From contig NC_020179.2 of NCBI RefSeq assembly GCF_000224145.3, forward strand, positions 1,186,167-1,250,166: a stretch of 64,000 bases of DNA, read 5' to 3'. The notes under the pieces were generated by a model. It saw nothing but the letters and a program-made list of their open reading frames with translations, ran no database searches and was not told the DNA's origin. Below are positions 34,901 to 49,900 of this stretch, in pieces. The translations under genes were made by a program, and so were the position numbers. Each line of letters opens with the position of its first letter. The stretch's first letter is position 1. The DNA is from Ciona intestinalis (taxonomy: Eukaryota; Chordata; Ascidiacea; Phlebobranchia; Cionidae).

Positions 34901-37900
34901 TGGAGCAGAAGGAAGATAAGTGATAAACGCTGCAGCTAGTTGCGCACACGCTGGAAGACTTCCCAGCTCACTTGACAGAGAGTTAACCTGATTGTATGAT
35001 AGCTTATGTATTAGTGTGCCCAGTGGTGCAGCCAGAAAAAAAAAATAACAGAGGGGTTTAATTAAAAATTTTCAGCAATTTTTTTTAAATTATTATTTTT
35101 TTTTTGGTTTAAAAGGGGGTTGCGACCGCTAAACCCCCCTGGCTGCGCCATTGAGCGTTCCATTAATACAATATGTGCATAATCCAAATGCTGTTGCTGC
35201 CAATCATATTATTACACCTAATATAGCTTTCTTTGGCATTTCATTATATTGTGTGATATTACCCTGATAAACTATATTGAAATAATGATAACTTCTACAT
35301 TCTTTGCAGTTTTGTGTGGTCACAGATATACATGTACACGTTTTTATATGTAAATAGTCACTACAAGCTGTGAACAAAACTGCAAAACATAATCACTCTA
35401 ATAACTTATCATAGTTATATAGAGTGTTGTGGGGTAAGATGGGACACCTTAAGCACATAAAACTCAATTATTCTGATCGTGTTTTAAACAATTAACAACG
35501 GTCTATGGCAGTCGCGAGGATGTGGCTTTTTTTGTTTACTACCAAATGGAACGAGAAAATAGAATGAAAAGGTCTCCCATCTTCCCCCACCCTACTATAT
35601 CAAATTATAAAGATTTCTCTAAAAATCCCATCTACTCCCATACCTGGTCATTCCATCTCTGATGTTCACTCCCTAACTTTCCAACCAAAGTCTCAGCAGC
35701 AGAAATTGTCTCATTTGCTTTTTCCACCTCCACGCGTAAATGGGCAGCCTCAGTTGTTCGTTTCTCAAACTTATTTCGTAACTCAAGTACACGGCCGTCC
35801 AAATCATCCAACGCTTTACCAAGTTTCGTGACACGAGACTCTGCCTTTTCCAAGTTCCTATATTTTAAATAAAGAATATCATTGTTCATCTTCTAGTGGC
35901 GGGGAAATGACAGTTGTTTTAACATAGGTGTTCTGTTTTCATACACCTCATGCTTTTGACTGTCATTTTGAAAAAGGATTGAAGATATAGGCAGTCTTTA
36001 CAATACAAGTGTCCTGTTTAATACACCTCATGCCTATTTATGTCAGCTTGGAAAACTCATTAGTGACCACTAAGTTAAAACCATTAATTATCATTAGGTG
36101 ACTTCTCTTGGACAAATTAGACATATCTTATAATTAATATATTTTAAGATCAATACCAAGTGTTTAAAATTTTGCAGAAATATGTAATATCAAAGAAAAC
36201 AAGTAAAAAGTCATTAGAAAATAAATTGTTTTGTAAAAGTTTAACAAAAATCAACTAAAAATTACAAAATACATATTTACAACTAAAATTTGACCCATAA
36301 AATTAAAACTTAATTAAAATTAAAAAAAAAAATTAAAATTTAACTGACCTTTGCAGTTTATTTTGTTCTTTTTCCAATGGTTCAATTTTTTCAAGTACTT
36401 CGGAATATTTAACATTGGCTTTAACCCATTCTGCTAAAGGTGCTGCAGCATTGCTTGCTCTTTGGGCATTTTTCGGCTCAAATGATCGAGAATTAGATTC
36501 CAGGAGTTCTTGTACTGAAGTGCGTATATCGGGTGATATGCGACGTGCCTCAAAGTTGATAATGTCTTCCTTGATGCCACGCTTGGCCAGAAAACTAAGG
36601 ATTTGAAATACATTGGGATAAGTTGGGTAATTTTAAATACGAAAACTAAATGTATGTGCTTTTTTACTCGGATACACCTTGTTCAAAAATGTTTTATAGC
36701 AACAATGTAAAAAAATGTGCTCTTTTACTGGGCTACACCTTGTTCACATGTTACACATTGCATATACTATACATTATGCAGGCAATACAGAAACTGCAGA
36801 CATAGTATACACTGTGTAATATACACATTTGTAACAAATAAATGTTTAAATGTACAAACAACATACCCTTAACAGACTGAAAACTAACACATGAAATTAA
36901 TACACATTAATTAAACTAAACAAATAGCACAAACTACACAAATGCACAAGTTGCACAAACAACACATAAATAGCACAAATTGCACAAACTAAACAAATAG
37001 CACAAGTTGCACACATTACACAAATTGCTCAAACTACACAAATGCACAAGTTGCACAAACTACACATAAATAGCACAAATTGCACCAAAAACACACATCT
37101 CACCTTTTCATGCTGACCCATGTTGTATCAAATATCCCCATAAGCCTCAACACGCCTTCCAATATATCCCTAATAACATCAGGGGGCATACGCAGGGCAC
37201 GAATCTCAGATAAAGTCTTAGGGTTTATGTTTCCAACTGCTTTCTGAGCAGCATTTATTAATGGTTGGACCTATAGGGAAAAAAATTGGTTAAATAGAAA
37301 AAAAAACTCATATAGTAAGGTGGAGGAAGATGGGACACCTTTAGCACATAATATCCAAATATCCTGATCGTGTTTTAAACAATTAACAACGGTCCATGGA
37401 AGTTGTGAGGATACAGTTTTAAATTTCTTTGATTTTTTTTACAACCAAATGGGACAAAAAATAGAATGAGTAGGTGTCCCATCTTCCCCCACTCTACTAT
37501 ATAGTATATATATATATTAAAAATACATTAAATAGAGAAACAGTTATATTAAAAATTATTTTAAAGAGAAAAACAGTTACATTAAAATTATTTTTCACCA
37601 AACAGTTTATTTTTCCTCAAATTTGTAAACTATAATTACAAAAACTAATCTTTTATTTTCTGGAACCAGCCAACAAATTGACTTTAAAAAAAAGAGTTTA
37701 TAAAACCAAATACCTCTGAAAGTTCAATGTCGATTGCCTTTTTTCTTTTATCAATATTAATTCTCTCTTCTGCTGCTTTCTGTTTCAATCCTTCCATTTC
37801 GTTTTTCTGTGTGCTGGCATCCTGTTTTGTTTATGCAAGACTTGTATCAGGGGTTTGCCACAAATGCCACCGCATATAACTACATAATTTATAAAAAACT

Positions 37901-40900
37901 TGGAAGTGAGTGGCATTTTGCCGCTAAATTTTAGACTAAATAAAACACTTGAGGGACATAAACATATTGTTTTGTATAATTTTCTGCAGTGTTTAATTAA
38001 AAAAAAAGAAAAAAAGAAAAGAATTTTACTAGACAAAAAGGGAAAAAATGTAAAAAAACTTAAAATTAGGAACAAACAAAAATTATTTCTAAAACAGCAA
38101 AACATGATCATAGCATAACCGTTATAGTTGCTTACCTGCATTGCTACAGTGATTTCTTTCAAAGCAGTATCAGCCTCACTCTGTTTCTGGACAAGCAAAG
38201 AGCTTTGTTCCGCTGCTTTCTGCTTCAAACTATCGACCAATGACGTGGCTTCGTTTAACTTTGACAAACCAGCCTAGAAAATATAAAAAAAATCTTAAAA
38301 ATTTCGCCGGCAGTTTTTTGTTTTATACATGCCCTACCAGAACCACTACATGTGTTAGCATTTGTTTTTAATACGTCACAAAACACTTACTTTTGAATTA
38401 TTAATGTATATACACTATTGATACATTATTTTTACACTAATGTTGATAAGCAATGTGCTACAGAGAGCATTCTATATGAGTTAGGTCCTATAGCAATTTA
38501 AGTCAGAGTTGGCATATTACCTCAACACCCAGTGCATTGTTATCAAAGGAACAAAATGTGTTACGAAGTGTATAAAACAAAAAAACCTGTGTTTAACGAC
38601 TGTTTCCGACCACGCGAAGATAATGTTGAAAGTTACATACAATTTATGTTATGTTACACTTAATTGCTCAAACCCAGGGGTTACTTAACAGTAGTTGCTC
38701 AAACCCAGTGGTTACTTGAGGGTTGTCCAAATTTTCACTAAAACAGAAAACCAATTCCATACAGAAAAATAACCAAAAAACGAACCTGTAAATGTCCTTG
38801 TTTCATCATAAGGTTGTCTCGCTTTGATTTAAAAACACTTTGGTAAGTCCTCAAAAATGTCATGTATCTGCGTGGTGTGGCATCTTGGTCGCGGCGCTTG
38901 GCACAAGACTGGTGGATCTTGACAAAGTTATGACACAACTGCTTTGCTATGCTGCTGTTGTCTGCTGGCAGTTGCTTGCTTAAGAGCATTTCTGGAACCT
39001 TAAAAATATAGGACAAATTTTAGAAATCTGATTAAACTGTTTTTGTAAAATATAGTAAAAAATGTGTTTACAAAAAAAGAATAAATAATATTAAGTTTTG
39101 GATTTTTTAAAAGTGTTTGACCTGGCCTATAATTCTGAATGAATGTAACTTGCTTTATCCTTGCGTTGCCGGAAAACGCAGTGGTTATAACCTGGGTGTT
39201 CTGTTCCATACATTTCGTGTCAGCTTACGCGTTATCAAGTACGTTACATTATGAGTGATTTTTTTTAAAGGTATTTTTTTATTTTTATTTTATTTTTTTA
39301 AATTCGGATAGTAAATTGCTACAAGGCAAATGAAGCAGTTTTTTTTTTTAAATATACAAGTTTTTATCCAGAAGATAAGTCATTGAAAACTAAATTATAA
39401 TATCTTATAAAAGAAATTTCAAAAATCTAAAAAAAATCTTGATATATTTATAAACAATATATTGACATAAAAAGCAAAAAATAAACATACATGTCTCATG
39501 CTGTGTTTATCCCAATGGTCCATCCATTGCACCTGGCATAACTTATACAAAGCTGGGTTGCTCTCACAGTTAATGGTAAAGTGTTCATGTGCGCAATCCA
39601 TTATCAATGCAATGTGTAAGTTGCTCATTATCTCTGTGAAAATTTTGTTATTAGCGCTCGAAATTCACGGTGGCATTTTGGCAAAAACTGAAGAATTAAA
39701 AGGATGTCTGTGGCAAATGAGAAAAAGTATAATTTATATGATGCTTAATATTTTATTAGTTCATAAGTGGTTGTCATATTGAAACTAATTTTTAAAAGAG
39801 TTAAAATTTAAATAAAAATTCCATAATTTTTATAATTTTTGGTATACTTTGTTAACTGTACTTTTGTATGTTTTAATTCATATTTTTGCATTTTTGTTTA
39901 TTTTTACATCTTTTTACCTTTTTCCAACATTAAAAAAAAGACATATGAAAAACAAAACATACTTTTTGCGAAGTAAGAATACAGAGGACCCCTGTGTCCT
40001 GCATCACTTGCTTCATCCCTGAGAGGAGCAAGAAGGGGATCAAGCTCTTCTGCATTATAGAGTCCGGGGATCTCTCCTGCAGAGAGGAGACTATTTATCA
40101 ACTCAAGGAAAGATGGATGAACGAGCTGAAAGTCCTCCAGGAGCAAAACAACCTGAAAAATTTTAAATAATTTTTTTTTAAAATACTTAGATTTTGTAAG
40201 TTAGTTAAATTTTCTGAGTTTTTTGTTTGTCATTAAATTAGGGCTAATTTTAATAAATTACTATCAATATCTTGTTTTTTATTAATAACTAGAACTTCTT
40301 TTTATAATTATTTAAAAGAATTCTCATAATTTTGCCACTTTAATTTAAAAAAATGGTAAATTCTAAAATTGTTTTTTAATAAATTAAAAATATTTCAATT
40401 GAAATTTTTAAACCAACTTTTTTTCTCACCTGTTCCCCTTCTATCCCAGCTTGTTGCATAACGGATTTCAAATCGATTTTAAACTGTTTCAAACCATACG
40501 AGCGTGAGACCTTGGGCGTGACAAGGGCCATTCTGTGCATGTTTGCGCACACAGCGACCGCAGTGCGCCGGCCGACACCTGTTCGCCCAGCAAGCAACAA
40601 ACTGCCACCAGGGGCGGATATGACACGGTCCACACGCGCCATGTATTCCAACACCTAGTAAATGGGTATGGTAAATTTATATATTTTAATTGCAAGAAAC
40701 AGTATTTTCTTAAAAAAAAAATATTAAAAAAAAATAAAAATCTAAAAATTTAGATTACTATTTTGTTATTTAAACTTGTCAATACTGATTTTAAAATTTT
40801 TTCAGTTCTTTATTTTTCAAATAATTTTTATTTAATTTAGATAGTAAAAAGACCCGAAAAAGACAGCCAAAGCATAAATGATTCACATTAGTTTTTGGTT

Positions 40901-43900
40901 GCAAAAATCCAACTTACTTCTTGGAAAACTAAAATATCAATTTCCCTGACTTCCCTACTGTACGCTCCAACCGCTTTGTTGATAACTCCTTCCAAATCAG
41001 ACGCAGATAAATGTCCCAAAGTTTTTCCATGGATTGGTAGCATGCCTTCAACTGTAAAAGTTGCTTAAGTTAGTGAAATCAAAATTTAACACATAATTAT
41101 TTTAATCGAACTGTCCGACAGATATCTTTACTAACTATAGAATAGTTTTGACACGGGTGTTTATATAATTTTTATTTTAAATATATACATCTCCTTAATT
41201 CATTGGTTCGAGCACTAATCTAATAATAAGATAATACTAATTTCATAACTGGATGTTGCTACTGTTGTGGAAATGTGTGTTCTTGGGCAAAACACAATAA
41301 TTTCTTCAATTCAGTGGTAATCAGTAGGTTGCCCAAATTGTCAGTTGTACTGGTAAACTTTGTGGGGATAAGTAAGTGACATTCATTTATTTGTTTGACT
41401 ATTATTCTTTGTGTTGACAATAATTAAAGGTAACTGTTTATTTAAACTTAAACTTTCAAGTGCTCAGTACTGAGAATTAGACCAGAACAAACAGTTAATA
41501 ATTAATTGAGTTATATAAAAAGGCCAATTAAACTGAAAGTATCCGTATTGATATAAAGCAGATTGTGAAAAGAAAACTATTTCAGTATAAAGGCAAAAAG
41601 GGAAAACCAATAATAAATAGTTGTTTTTAAGAAAATTTTACCATGACATGTTTGTGAAAAGACAGTGGCATGTATGGTCCATGAGAACAAAGTTTATGGC
41701 AATTAACATAGTTTGTGAATTTGATTTTTCTGCAACTATTAATTTTATTTACTAAAACCCCACATTGAGTTTCAGAAGAAGCCAATTGGGCAAAGAAAAG
41801 GTTATAAAAATAAATATCATTTAATTATATATTTATGCTTGGATAAATTCTACCTAATTCTGGTTCTTTAACAGTTAGTTTTAATTTTAATTTGTTTTGA
41901 TATCTGTCATATTACACTTTGTTTAAAGTAAAAAAGTGTAATGGGGCATTGCATTTCAACTTAGCGGGATAACCAAACACATGAGCCCCATGCAATTCTA
42001 GAGCTCCTTGCAACTCCAAAGAGTTTAGACAGTATCATAGAAGAGGAATCATGCGGTGAAATTGATATAAATAATAAACCACCTAGACGCCCTAAGGTGC
42101 CGCCTATCTTGTTTCATTCTATTGTAAATGAGCAGACAAGCAGTTCCGCTTCAGAGAAAAAAATCAGTCATTTTAAAATCTCAACCAAATTCAATAACAA
42201 GTTCTACAGAAAGCATGGATGTTTCTCAACTGGATGAAGTCATCTCTAAATTAATAATAAAATCAAAAGACAACATCGCAGATGAAAATATTTCAAAAGC
42301 CGAGATAAATTTTCAAGAAGATGTTAAAGTTCTTGAAGACAAACTGGAAGAACAAACAAAGAAAGAGATAATTTCCAATAAAACCATGAAAGATAACATG
42401 AACAACTAATCGACGATGGGAGACCAATTCATTCTATTTTCTCGTCCCATTTGTTAATAAACAAAAAACAAATAATTATAAAATAAACAAAAAACAAATA
42501 ATTATAAAACAGTATCCTTACGACGCTCATAGACCGTTATTAATTTTTTAAAACACGGTCGGGATATTTGGATATTATGTGCTAAAGGTGTCCCGTCTTC
42601 CCCCACTCTACTATATGTTAAAAACCAACAGCTTTTGTATGGAGTACACATCTTATAAAGCAGGGTATCACTGTTTTACTTTTCCAATTGGTGTTTTAAG
42701 TCTAGTTTTAGCAGAAAATAATTTGTGCTGCTTTTTGGCTTTTGAGTTCTTTTTTTTTTACTTTTTTGTTTTTGTTGAAGTAGTAATGTTTTAATTACAT
42801 AATATCTATACCACCCATAGACCAAATTATACTTTGCAATAATTGTCCCATTAAATATGTTCGTGGTTAGAGAGTGAAAATGTTGCTTCTCCTTTAATTT
42901 TATATGAGTTTCTTATGCATGTGTAATTTTTCTATTGTTTATCTTAATTGAGACATTTCTTATACTCTTCTAGTATTAATTGAATGTAACTTTATTCTCG
43001 TGGCAACCACAGTGGTCTTACATATGGCAGAGAATTTGGGTTGCATGTGTGTTCATATACACATAATTGGCCATGTATTCTGTTGCCTACTCTACTAATA
43101 GTTTATTTTTGTTTTTTCTGCCCTAAAATATACTTAAGGTTTCTATATTAAGGGTAAACTACAGAATCAAACTTTTTCTCATACAATACAATTTGTTTTC
43201 TAAAATTAAACAAAATGTGACAATTTTCAGAAAAAAATTAACAATAAACAAAACTTACCTTTAATTTCCTGCCTGGCACCCCATGTAACATAGTAGTCGT
43301 TGTTCATGCATTCCGAAGCATTTATTGACCAGTCATGAGCAAGAATTGAAGATATCATCTGATCAAATTTATCCTTGCCTCTCCCCCCAACTAATCTGTC
43401 TCTGTGGCGGAAAATTACGGAAAAAATTTAAAATAAATTTCAGAAAAAACTTAAAATTAATTTATTTATATAATTTGTTTATGCTTACAATAACTGATTA
43501 TTTTAACACAGTTTTTAGCAACAATTCGTTTAAAGAAAACAAGAATTAATAGTAAAAACAGCCATTATAACAGGGTAGAAGTTAAAACAGAAGTATTAAA
43601 CTTAATGGACAAAAATGCATGACCATTACACCCAAAAACAGATATCTAATATTAAAAATTTGTAAGAAAAGTGTTTATAAATACCTGTAAACACACATAA
43701 ATAAACCAATTCTGCACTTTGCTGTAATAACAATAAAAACTAACCCTATTTACCTGAAAAGTCGACAAGCTTCATATGTCCATACACTAAGCAGGGATTC
43801 AGGTCCTCTACCATCTCCTATCATACATGATACATCATATCTCATTAATGACATGCACCAGTTAGTTAAATCACGTGGCGTGAAAAGATAATGCCCGTGA

Positions 43901-46900
43901 TCGTCACTCAAGTAGGTCTTTCTTACTTGTTCATATATCTGTGTAGAAAAATATTACTTTAAATGTCTATTTTTTATGAAAATCGCTATTTTCATTGCCT
44001 GTTGTTTTCATGAAAGACATTACTTTAAATTAGTTTTTTATTCATAAAACCATAACTTAAAATGTCTGTTTTTTCATGAAAACACTGTTTTTTTTATATT
44101 TTGTTTTTCAAAACACCAAAATACTTGTTTTTTTTATATTTTGTTTTTCAAAACACCAATAACACACAGGTTAAAATGTGTCCAGTTACAACGATAACAT
44201 TAACCTACCACATTTAAACACTTTTTGCAGACTACAAAATTACTATTGTGTTATTATAAACTGAAACACATGGTTTTAAAGGTGTAAAAAAGATATTTCA
44301 GCATTATTTTATGACAATAAAAGTCCAAAAATTCGCCTAGCACTACTCAAGACATCAACAGGTGTTGTCGTTAAGTGCCTTCCCAAAAACACATACGCGA
44401 ATAATATCATCATTTATCTAACAAGCAAAACACAATTTATTTACCTGCACCATAGAAGTAGCAAGCTGTTGTACTTTGGATGGTGAACCCCATACAGAAT
44501 GATGTTGAAGATCTGGCCTATGGTGTAACACAGGGGTGAGGTATGCAGTGTATATGGCAGATAATTCATTTGTATCAGCATACTCCATGCTAAGGATTCG
44601 GACTATAGATGTGAACCTGAATAAACAAAGTAGTATTAGGGTTACAAAATGAATTCTAAAATATCCTATATTACAGAATGAATACTGAAGTATCCTAAAC
44701 CATATTATAGAATGATTACTAAAATATCCCAAAACAGAGCTTTTCAAACTTTTTGCTTACAACATATTTAATATCCTAAAATTTTCCGAGGTCCTTCATG
44801 GTTAATAGTATAATATATGCAGTACTTTGTGTAAAATTGGTATAGTTTGAATGACCATTAGTATGGGAAGTCCTGTTGTAGAATACAATACAACAAAAGT
44901 AAAACAATATCAAAAACTGAATGTATATCAGTGGCGTAACTAGAGGGTGGTTTAGGAGTCTGCAACCCCTCCATTTAAAATGCTTAGAAATTCCTTTTAA
45001 ACAGAATATAAAGCCTTGTAGAAAGCTTATGCCTGCCAAGTGTAGTGGCTGCATTCATAGAAGCAACTATCTGAACGCCTTCCAATCCAACCCATTCATT
45101 TTCATCATCATAGAATCCATGGTATGTTAGAAGCTGAAATAAAATTCAAATTGACACAGAAATAATTATTGATTAAACAATCACCCACAAAGTTACATGC
45201 TTGGTAACCTGTAAGCTGGCATGAGGTGAATGAAACAGAACACCCCTGTTATAACGACTGTCGTTTGCAAAGATAAAGCAAGTTACAATCATATATTCAT
45301 TCGTTGAATAATTAATGATTTTTCACATAAGTTCTAGAGATACAGATTGAAATTTTGTTATAATATTAAAAACACATTTAAGAAAAAAAAACAACCATTT
45401 TCATTGGTATGATGTTGCATTTTTTAATTTTTGCAAAAATTTTATTTGTGATTTTTATATGTAATACCTGAAAGTTTTGGTATAAAATAAGCATCAAACT
45501 TCAGTAATTTAAAAAAAAAAAAAACAGTCATACTTCAATTAAAAGTAGCTTTATCTGTTGTAAGAAAGCAAGTTTATGGCTTGTTTGAAATTTTTACCTG
45601 TTTTTTATTAGTATTTAACAGTTCTGGTAAAAAACAATACCCAAACCATTTTTTTTAAAACAGGCTTAAAAAAAATTGGAAAAAATAAAATTTTAATTTG
45701 CAATATTAAAAATAGCTTTACCTGTTGTAAGAAAGCAAGTGTTTGGCTTGTACCCCATTTATCTGGCTTGGGAAGGTTGATATCTTTCAAATAAAGAACC
45801 AAATTCTCACATTCTCGAGGTCTAAGAGCTCTACCACTCCCTCCAGTGCTGAAAGTACATGTAAGAGAGATTTTATTAAAGATTGAATAAAATTTATTTC
45901 GTCTCTTCGGTCTCGATAACAAAGAATAGGAGAGTTATAAAAGCAAAAGACCGGTAGTAACGTCAAAACAACACTTGCTAAAACATGCTTATTGATAAAA
46001 AAAGAAAAAATATTGCTTTGTTTTTTTCGTAGCACCAGAATCTTAAGGGACATTTGGTTTGCTTAAATTATAGACACCATAGGACCTTACCCATATAGAA
46101 TATATAGTAGCACTATATATATATATATAGCATATGATATTGTATATGATATTGTATGCTTACCCTCCACCACCAAAAGCCATACAAGCTTGCTGTAACT
46201 TTTGTATTAGATGAACAGGAGTCGTCTGGGCACTGCAATGTATTGTAGCCACCTAAAAGATAAAAAAATTTGCTGTTGTTAAAAATAGAAATTTATCAAT
46301 ACAGTGCACAACATATACAGCATGTAGTAGTTCTGGCTAGCATATGTCGCCGTTAAGTGTCTTGCACAAGGACATATACACCTACAATTGTAGCACAACG
46401 AGCCTTAAATCCATAACCTCTACAGGCAGGCGCGCTAACCACTTTGCCACAGCGCTAGTATCTTGGTTATTTTTGCATGGCGGGTAACGACAGTCGTTAT
46501 AACATTCGATTCTAACCTGAGTAGATCGTAGTTTATTAAAGCAATGATGAAGAAGAAGACTTTTTCCACAACCATCGTGACCGACAACGACAAATGGATG
46601 ACGATTCCCAGGTTTCATCCATTCCATAACATGGTCAATACAACGCTGCATCTCTACTGTTTCAATCTAAGAAAATATTTCAAAAGTTGTGAAATTAGGA
46701 CATTTTGCTTGAAATTTTTTTTTTATAAAATATTGTTTTTTTTTTTCATGATTAATGCAATGTTGCAGCTCTACCTGTTCAATCTAAAAAAAATATTGAA
46801 AAAATGGTGAAACTTGGCCATTTTTCTGGAAATTTATACAAATTAGTGTATGTAGTATTACAAAAGCTAAATTGCGTAAATGGTGGTCAAAAATATATTT

Positions 46901-49900
46901 CTCTTGTACATTGAATAGATGTGCAGATATAGCATTATAAACATAATTACTATATCTGTTGTTTTGGGACTAAAATAGGAGTAAAATAATAATCTTTTTC
47001 TAAAAAATTTAATACTGTTGATTAAAAACACACCAAGCACATACAAAATGCAATAATAAATCTTATTTTAAAATGAAAGCATTTTTACTGACCATAGGGA
47101 ATTGTTCCATTGAGGTGACAGTCTCTGGTGATATCATTGTAGCGTTGACATCTAAATGGTACGAATCCAAACGACCTATGATGAACAAAACAATATATTC
47201 TAATAATGTCTCTATTTATTATGCACGAGGTTCTATGGCATGACACTGAGAGGTCATGAGACCTGAAATTTGTTCCGGAGTTGGCTTATTACCCCAAATT
47301 CTACTGTCAGGCGTAATATATTTTCCAAGAACTGATCTTGTGGTATAAAAATGATGATTCTTTCAGTATTACAGATGTAACTTGTTTTCAATAAAATCTA
47401 TGCTAATATTTACTAGAAGATCTTTTTTTTTAAATTACCATACAGTATTTACAATATATTATACAAAAAAAAGTTTTTAAAAAGTAGAAATTTTCTTTTT
47501 TTTTGGCTCAAATAAAAAAAACATTTTTTTACCAGTTTTTGCATTGTAGAACACATTAGTAGGGTTCCTTGTATCTGGAGGTACCTCATGCGCCCATTGT
47601 AAAACTTCTTTAGCTAAGTCATTCCTGGTGACTGAGGACAGATTTCCACCAAGGCCTGTTTAAAAGATTCAACTTTAGATAATTTTGTTTTCTGTAGTTT
47701 TTTAACAGTTTTTAGTTGTTATTTTATATCTAAATATTATGTTTTGCTTTTTTATTGTTATGGATTTAAAATTTAGTCGTTTATAAAACTAAAATGTGTA
47801 AAAAAATAAACTAAAAGTTATAAAAAAATATTTAAATTAAAATGATCAAAATATATCAGCTAGAATATATATAAACGTAAAAGTTAAACTGTAGTCTGTA
47901 ACCCAACCAAATAAATAGTTACTATCTTTTTGTGTTGCAACACAGAAGGTAAAAAGCATTAGTTTAAACTAAAACCCTGTGTTTTAGTTTAATATGCCAC
48001 CTTCTGTCCTATAAAAAAACTTACAATTTTAGAAAAAAACGTTTAACAACTAATATATTAAAAATAACCGTTTGTCTTTTGGATTACGGTAGCGAAGATT
48101 TAAAAATATTTTGAACGAAACGACAGAATATAGCGACAAAACAACAATTATTAAACACGCTTACAGTTAAAACATATTTACATTTAATTGGAAAAAATAA
48201 GCGTGGTCGCTACACCCAGCCTATGCTATAAAACATTACATACATATTACTGTCATAACTTGCTTACATACCTCTTATCAGGCCAACCAAGAAGGCTAGT
48301 TTATCTGAACACCCATTTAAATGTGAGAGAGCACTTAGCACCAATCCAACTTTGCTACATTCGACTACAAGACCCGTTGACCGCTGCACCCACTTTAGTG
48401 CTCTGTAAGTAATAGACTGGTTAGTTATATTGTGTGCGCTGTGGCACAGTTGGTTGGGCACATGCCTATAAGTAAGATGTAATGGGTTCAAGGATTGTCG
48501 CTGCTACCATTGTAGGGGTATGTGTTCTTGGGCAAGACACTTAACGGCAATTGCTACAACCCAGTAGTCACTAAAGGGTTGTCCAAATTATCAGCCATGC
48601 ATAAAATAAAAACTAATCACCTACAAAGTTGCATTTGTGGTAACTCGTAAGCTGGCACGAGATGTATGAAGAACACCCGTGCTATAACGACTGCCATTTT
48701 TCGGTCACACGAGGATAAAGCAAGTTATATTCATTTATCCATTCATGGTGGGCTGTGGTGTTAGAACTGTATGATTTATATAGCCTTATATTCACTGTCA
48801 AGTTAAAAAATGACTTCCAGTGCAATAGACACACATGGTGTATTCATACACCTAATGTCCACTGTTTAGGTATGAAATAGGTGTCTTCTTATACACAGGA
48901 CACACATGTCGTATTCATACACCTAATGCACCCTGCTAAGTTATAAACAGGTATCATCTTGTACACCATACACACATGGAGTATTCATACACCTAATCCT
49001 CATTGTAAAGTTACAGCGTTTCACCAACATAAGATAACTATACACTATAGGCGTAGAGCTAATCAATACAGCACAGAAGCAATACAGCACCTAGCAACTT
49101 TAAAATATTAGACAGAAATTACTGACCTGTAAAAAACTTTCAAGTGATAACATGGCAGTTATACCAGTATGGTATAATCATATAATACAGGTCTGGAGCT
49201 AATTAATACAGCACAGAAGCAATACAGCACCTAGCAACTTTATAATATTAGACAGAAATTGTTCACCTGTAAAAATAATCTTCAATCCAGCCCTCCAATT
49301 TCATCTGCAGATCCTCTGGTTGCTTCTTCATCCAGGATCGCACGAGAGCCGTGACATCTGTGTCCTCTTCACTGAGGAAGATCATTCCCATTCTGTAAAA
49401 AAAAAAAATTAAAAAATTTAAACTAAAAAAAATTTTTAAGTCTTCCAAATTTAACAAAAAATAATTATTTTTTTTTCGTGTAAGTCTGAAAGAATAGCCC
49501 CCCTTTCTAAATAATATGCTTAAAACTACTACCTTTCCAAAAAATACCCCAAAATTACCATCTTTTTAATAAAACACTCTACAAAATAACCTTCTATAAA
49601 TTGCTTTTAATAAATTCTTCCCCCCAAAACATCTAAATACCTTGATATAGTAGCAGGAGATGCACAGCTGAGATCATGAGTCTCGAACACAAAATTTACG
49701 TTTGGTCCAAACTGTATCCTCTCACCAGAGGGCATCGTGAGCAAGTGATTATCGTCAAGTACGGAGTTTAAAGACTCGATCCATTCTGGATCTATGTCAC
49801 CATCGCACACAATCCAAGAGTGAACGTCCTAAAAAATATTTTTTTCTAATAAAAATAGAATACTTAACATGATATTGATTATAACATGTGTTGAAATTGG

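Noticed and set aside
36931..37090. CRISPR-like repeat array
   Set aside because: Irregular spacing, no unique spacers, eukaryotic intron; a degenerate tandem repeat explains it.
37785..38267. 160-codon minus-strand open frame as a separate gene
   Set aside because: It is stalk exon 38136-38273 plus intron read-through; the intron part is low-complexity F/L-rich sequence.
40540..40640. Damaged AAA4 P-loop as a sign of a pseudogene
   Set aside because: Arginine in place of lysine is, as far as I recall, normal for DYNC2H1; every exon and phase is otherwise intact.
48432..48505. Possible tRNA gene
   Set aside because: Again a SINE head; the acceptor stem does not pair and the SINE body follows directly.
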